Assembly: GCA_013002595.1 (NCBI GenBank)
Contig: JABDJG010000475.1
Span: 1-9,066 of the forward strand
Source: Hyphomicrobiales bacterium
GTDB taxonomy: Bacteria > Pseudomonadota > Alphaproteobacteria > Rhizobiales > Aestuariivirgaceae
Direction of reading: 5' to 3'
DNA: 9,066 nucleotides
Part shown: positions 6,335 through 9,066 of the stretch, in pieces
Layout of the letters: each line of letters starts with the position of its first letter
Position numbering within the stretch: the first letter of the stretch is position 1
The notes under the pieces: generated by a model
The model's input: only the letters and a program-made list of their open reading frames with translations
The model's database searches: none
Told to the model about the DNA's origin: nothing
Translations under genes and position numbers: made by a program

Positions 6335-7126
6335 ATGGTGACCGAGACTGAAGAAGCGAAAAAGCACCCAGAGGAAGGCATATGGGAAACCGTGAAGGTT
6401 GTTTTCCAGGCGCTTCTTATCGCGTTGGTGATCCGCACCCTGTTCTTTCAGCCGTTCAATATTCCGTCCGGTTCCATGATCCCGACTTTGCGTGTCGGCG
6501 ACTATCTGTTCGTCAACAAGTTCAGTTATGGCTACGGTCCATACTCGTTCAACATGTCCCTGTCACCGTTCGGCATTCAACTGTTCAAGTTTGGCCCGAT
6601 GCCGTTTGAAGGCCGGATCATGGCGTCTGAGCCAAAGCGCGGCGATGTCGCTGTGTTCAAACTGCCAACTGACAATGATACCGATTATATCAAGCGGATC
6701 ATCGGCTTGCCCGGCGACAAGATCAACGTAACCGGAGGGGTGCTGACGATAAATGGTCAAGAGGTGCCGCGCACCAAAACCTCCGACTTCATCGACAGTG
6801 ATCCAGGTGCGATCCCACCGACCGCCCAGTATACAGAAACGCTTCCCAATGGCGTCAGTTACAACACACTCGACCAGAACCCGTATTCTTCGGCAGATAA
6901 TGCCGGAACGTTTATTGTGCCCAAGGGCCACTACTTCATGATGGGCGACAACCGGGACAATTCGCAAGACAGCCGTTTTCCCGACGTGGGCTATGTGCCG
7001 TATGAAAACCTGGTTGGCAGAGCGATCATCATTTTCTACTCCCACAACAACAGTGCGCGGTTCTGGGAAGTTTGGCGCTGGCCGTTGGCGATCCGCTGGT
7101 CGCGTTTGTTCGATTCCGTGGACTAG
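6335..7126 (+). CDS. lepB: Signal peptidase I
   Basis: LepB is the inner-membrane serine protease that removes signal peptides from Sec- and Tat-exported proteins on the periplasmic side. From ATG 6335 it is 263 aa. A single membrane segment (about residues 19-39) is followed by the catalytic box PSGSM with Ser47, then box D, DYIKRIIGLPGD, with the general base Lys120, and box E GDNRDNSQDSR at 204-214. All catalytic elements are present. The C-terminal WRWPLAIRWSRLF is usual in Rhizobiales. An extension between the Ser and Lys boxes (SFNMSLSPFGIQLFKFGPMP, 71-90) is a lineage-type insert. Upstream in-frame ATGs at 6296 (276 aa) and 6158 (322 aa) exist. I prefer 6335 because only from there does the N-terminus look like LepB (acidic/polar, then the membrane segment). 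The stop TAG (7124-7126) is formed by the first three bases of the inserted element at 7124-7416. Confidence 0.95.
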   Translation: MVTETEEAKKHPEEGIWETVKVVFQALLIALVIRTLFFQPFNIPSGSMIPTLRVGDYLFVNKFSYGYGPYSFNMSLSPFGIQLFKFGPMPFEGRIMASEPKRGDVAVFKLPTDNDTDYIKRIIGLPGDKINVTGGVLTINGQEVPRTKTSDFIDSDPGAIPPTAQYTETLPNGVSYNTLDQNPYSSADNAGTFIVPKGHYFMMGDNRDNSQDSRFPDVGYVPYENLVGRAIIIFYSHNNSARFWEVWRWPLAIRWSRLFDSVD

Positions 7127-7156
7127 AGCGGTTCATTGTTATATTGAATCATTTGA
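7124..7156 (+). repeat. Left terminal inverted repeat of the element
   Basis: It starts TAGAGCGGTTCATTG and ends CATTTGA. It is the reverse complement of 7384-7416 with a single difference. The first three bases serve as the lepB stop codon. The CAT at 7134-7136 pairs with the rnc ATG at 7404-7406 when both arms are in one transcript. Confidence 0.9.
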
Positions 7157-7254
7157 CCGGGTTTTCGCGTTTGCTGGCTAGGCTGAGTCCGCGCCGTGGT
7201 CTGGCCGACCACAAGTGGGTTGAAACGACGTCAAGCGGGCGCGAAAACCTGGTC
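7155..7254. repeat. Internal hairpin 1 of the element
   Basis: The arms at 7155-7169 (GACCGGGTTTTCGCG) and 7240-7254 (CGCGAAAACCTGGTC) pair over 15 bp with one G-T position. The 70-nt loop holds a smaller hairpin, GTGGTC/GACCAC (7196-7212), and the segment AACGACGTC (7224-7232) complementary to the loop of hairpin 2. Confidence 0.75.
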
Positions 7255-7284
7255 TGCGTCATGTCGAAGCTGCGCTTTGAGCAC

Positions 7285-7385
7285 GATGGACCAAATCGGC
7301 CCATCGGACGTCGTTACGAAACTTGCCCGATACCACACATCGCGCTGCGTTCCGTAACTAGTCGAGTGAACCGATTTGGACCATC
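7285..7385. repeat. Internal hairpin 2 of the element
   Basis: The arms at 7285-7299 (GATGGACCAAATCGG) and 7371-7385 (CCGATTTGGACCATC) pair over 15 bp with one A/A mismatch. The loop carries GACGTCGTT (7307-7315), the exact complement of 7224-7232 in the loop of hairpin 1. The arm overlaps the right terminal repeat by 2 nt. Confidence 0.72.
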
Positions 7386-7416
7386 AAATGGTTCAATATA
7401 ACAATGAACCGCTCTA
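7384..7416 (-). repeat. Right terminal inverted repeat of the element
   Basis: It mirrors 7124-7156 with one difference (7391). It contains the ATG (7404-7406) that opens the annotated rnc frame and encodes its first four residues, MNRS, plus the first base of the fifth codon. There is no Shine-Dalgarno-like purine run before this ATG. Confidence 0.9.
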
Positions 7417-8114
7417 ACGTGATTACCAAGCCGAACGCCGACATTGCAGCCGAATTTACCGAACGGACCGGATACGAATTTTCTGATGTCGAGCTTCTGC
7501 TCGGTGCGCTGACCCATCCAAGTTACACTGGCAGCACAGCCGATGATTATCAAAGGATGGAGTTTCTGGGCGATCGGGTGCTCGGCATCATCGTTGCAGA
7601 AGATCTGTACCGGCGTTTTCCTGAAGCCCGCGAGGGCGATCTCGCCCGGCAGTTCAATTACCTCGTGCGAAAGCAAACCTGCGCGGCGGCGGCCCGGACG
7701 ATTGATTTGGGTAGTTTGATCAGATCGCAGTCGACCGCGCAGGGCGCATCCGTCATGTCAATGCGCATACTCGGCGATTCCTGCGAGGCTGTCATTGCCG
7801 CAGTCTATCTCGATGGAGGATTTGCCGCTGCCAGCCAGTTCGTTCACAAGCTGTGGCAACCGTTCCTGGCACAGTCTGAGACCGCCACCCGCGATGCCAA
7901 GTCGTTGCTGCAGGAGTGGTCGCTGGGTTTGGGGCTGGGGGTGCCGAGTTACAAGGTCATATCCCGCAGCGGCCCCGATCACGCGCCCGTGTTCAAGATA
8001 CGGGTTCGTCTGCCTGAACATGAGCCGGTTTTCGGTGAGGCCACATCCAAGCGAAACGCCGAGCAGGAGGCTGCCCAGGCTTTCATCGAGGCAAATGGTA
8101 TTGAGACCGAATGA
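7404..8114 (+). CDS. rnc: Ribonuclease III
   Basis: RNase III cuts double-stranded RNA with 2-nt 3' overhangs; it processes rRNA precursors and trims structured mRNAs. From ATG 7404 the protein is 236 aa. The nuclease domain has the signature QRMEFLGDRVLG with Glu53 and Asp57, and the second metal site in GDSCEAVIAAVYLDGG with Asp125 and Glu128. All four catalytic acidic residues are present. A double-stranded-RNA-binding domain follows at about 164-231 (AKSLLQEW to KRNAEQEAAQAFIE). The start is doubtful: ATG 7404 lies inside the terminal repeat of the inserted element and lacks a Shine-Dalgarno. The in-frame GTG at 7419, just outside the element, is a likely older start (231 aa) and loses only residues before the conserved fold. 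The stop overlaps the era ATG by 4 nt (8111-8114), implying coupled translation. E. coli RNase III cleaves its own rnc leader; the stem upstream here could allow the same. Confidence 0.94.
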   Translation: MNRSNVITKPNADIAAEFTERTGYEFSDVELLLGALTHPSYTGSTADDYQRMEFLGDRVLGIIVAEDLYRRFPEAREGDLARQFNYLVRKQTCAAAARTIDLGSLIRSQSTAQGASVMSMRILGDSCEAVIAAVYLDGGFAAASQFVHKLWQPFLAQSETATRDAKSLLQEWSLGLGLGVPSYKVISRSGPDHAPVFKIRVRLPEHEPVFGEATSKRNAEQEAAQAFIEANGIETE

Positions 8115-9013
8115 CGAGCCCACCTGACAACGCCATGACCAGATGCGGATTTGCCGCCATCATCGGCGCCCCAAATGCCGGAAAGTCGACGCTCATCAAC
8201 CGGCTGGTGGGGGCCAAAGTCTGTATCGTCACCCATAAGGTTCAAACGACCAGGGCGCGTATCCGAGCGATTGCCATCAAGGATCTGACGCAGATTGTAT
8301 TTGTCGACACCCCCGGTATCTTTGCACCCAAGCGCACACTCGATGAGGCGATGGTGGCCGCAGCCTGGGACGGTGCAGAAAACGCAGATACCGTGGTACT
8401 GCTTATCGATGCAAAATCCGGGTTGACAGATGAGGCCCGTCAGATTGTCGGACAATTGGCCAAAGCTGGCACAAAGGCGGTGCTGGCACTCAATAAGATC
8501 GATCTGGTCAAGCGCGAACAGCTCCTGGCAATCGCCGATGCGTGTAACCAACTGCATTCGTTCACCGATACGTTCATGATCAGTGCAGAAACCGGAAGCG
8601 GCGTTGAAGACCTCAAGAACCACATCGCTGACAGGTTGCCCGTCGGGCCGTGGCTTTATCCCGAAGACCAGATCGCCGATCTGCCCATGCGGCTGCTCGC
8701 GGCTGAAATCACACGTGAAAAACTCTATTTGCGTCTACATCAGGAATTGCCCTATGCATCGACGGTCGAAACCGAGAGCTGGAAGCAGCAAAAAGACGGA
8801 TCGGTTCGTATAGAGCAGGTCATCTATGTTGAACGCGAGAGCCAGCGCAAGATCGTACTGGGCAAGGGCGGCCAGACCATCAAGGCGCTGGGCCAAACCG
8901 CCCGCAAGGACATCGCCGAGGCCATTGACCAGCCGGTCCATCTGTTCTTGTTTGTCAAGGTGCGCAAGAATTGGGGATCCGACCCTGAACGTCTCAAGAT
9001 GATGGGGCTTTAG
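8111..9013 (+). CDS. era: GTPase Era, 16S rRNA-binding ribosome assembly factor
   Basis: Era is an essential GTPase that binds the 3' end of 16S rRNA and helps mature the 30S subunit. The protein is 300 aa, the usual length. The G domain shows G1 GAPNAGKS (19-26), a switch-I region KVQTTRAR with the G2 Thr, G3 DTPG (66-69), G4 NKID (128-131) and G5 SAE (158-160). The C-terminal KH domain has the VLGKGGQTIKALG loop, GKGG at 251-254, which contacts the rRNA. It ends with WGSDPERLKMMGL, as in alphaproteobacterial Era. The ATG at 8111 overlaps the rnc stop. An internal ATG at 8135 (MTRCGFAAI) would also leave a complete G domain. The rnc-era pair is conserved across proteobacteria, joining rRNA cutting and small-subunit assembly in one operon. 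recO usually follows but is beyond the window. Confidence 0.97.
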   Translation: MTSPPDNAMTRCGFAAIIGAPNAGKSTLINRLVGAKVCIVTHKVQTTRARIRAIAIKDLTQIVFVDTPGIFAPKRTLDEAMVAAAWDGAENADTVVLLIDAKSGLTDEARQIVGQLAKAGTKAVLALNKIDLVKREQLLAIADACNQLHSFTDTFMISAETGSGVEDLKNHIADRLPVGPWLYPEDQIADLPMRLLAAEITREKLYLRLHQELPYASTVETESWKQQKDGSVRIEQVIYVERESQRKIVLGKGGQTIKALGQTARKDIAEAIDQPVHLFLFVKVRKNWGSDPERLKMMGL

Positions 9014-9066
9014 CATTGGGTCGGCACCAGCCCGCGCCCTCGCCCAACCACCCATATGGTATCCTT
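9014..9066 (+). other. Region after era
   Basis: This 53-nt C-rich stretch has no gene start, no intrinsic terminator and no recognisable promoter. Whether recO follows cannot be seen. Confidence 0.4.

Larger units (their letters stand above)
7124..7416. mobile_element. MITE-like element with 33-bp terminal inverted repeats, lepB-rnc junction
   Basis: This 293-bp stretch is bounded by 33-bp inverted repeats (7124-7156 and 7384-7416), identical but for one T/G position (7149/7391, a wobble pair in RNA). Both ends read TA-GAGCGG inward, consistent with insertion at a TA dinucleotide, as done by IS630/Tc1-mariner-type transposases (family knowledge). The interior holds two further hairpins and no plausible gene, so the element is non-autonomous and would be moved by a transposase from elsewhere. 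Removing it with one TA restores a compact lepB-rnc junction. It overlaps both flanking genes: it gives lepB its TAG stop and rnc its ATG. I do not recognise it as a named family. Alternatives are a rhizobial palindromic repeat dispersed by another mechanism, or a conserved leader RNA of rnc. Copy number in the genome would decide. Confidence 0.72.

Noticed and set aside
7072..7401. A 109-codon plus-strand open frame starting in the lepB tail and crossing the element
   Set aside because: It reads out of frame through lepB and through the hairpin arms of the element, has no recognisable domain, and ends at the right repeat.
1..9066. tRNA, rRNA, CRISPR array, prophage or defence genes
   Set aside because: None seen: no cloverleaf with tRNA landmarks, no regularly spaced repeats, and all long frames are housekeeping genes.

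Overview
The window is a stretch of core chromosome from an alphaproteobacterium, most likely of the order Hyphomicrobiales (Rhizobiales). This rests on gene order (NYN protein / folK / L,D-transpeptidase / rpoZ / rsh / pyrE / DUF2062 / acpS / lepB / rnc / era), on a single bifunctional Rel/SpoT homologue that begins MMRQYELVERV, and on the rhizobial style of the LepB and PyrE sequences. The genus cannot be fixed from the sequence alone. All genes look intact and share similar codon use. Nothing suggests recent transfer of a gene block.

Layout. Positions 1-150 (minus strand) hold the 5' end of a NYN-domain (LabA/DUF88-like) gene, divergent from the rest. On the plus strand follow folK (254-766, folate synthesis), a secreted YkuD L,D-transpeptidase (924-1526, cell wall), and rpoZ (1616-2020, RNA polymerase omega). 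rpoZ has its own candidate promoter overlapping a perfect 12-bp inverted repeat, and ends in a strong rho-independent terminator at 2059-2094. Then come rsh (2156-4321, (p)ppGpp synthetase/hydrolase), pyrE (4451-5038, pyrimidine synthesis), a DUF2062 membrane protein (5078-5680) overlapping acpS by 4 nt (5677-6081), lepB (6335-7126, signal peptidase I), rnc (7404-8114, RNase III) and era (8111-9013, overlapping rnc by 4 nt).

The most unusual part is the lepB-rnc junction. A 293-bp MITE-like element (7124-7416) with 33-bp terminal inverted repeats (one T/G mismatch) starting and ending in TA lies exactly between the genes. Its left end supplies the stop codon of lepB, and its right end supplies the ATG start codon of rnc. 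Removing the element with one copy of TA gives a compact junction in which lepB ends in TAA and a GTG in the rnc frame follows one base later. Read as RNA, the element is a 33-bp double-stranded stem closing a multi-branched fold, with the annotated rnc start codon inside the stem. This stem would be a natural substrate for RNase III, the product of rnc, so the element may have created a self-targeting control site. The loops of its two internal hairpins also share a 9-nt complementarity that could form a kissing contact.

Working together, rpoZ and rsh link the ppGpp maker with an RNA polymerase subunit that forms a ppGpp site. pyrE, acpS, lepB, rnc and era are growth-linked housekeeping genes for nucleotides, carrier-protein activation, protein export and ribosome maturation, arranged as one or a few cotranscribed units.
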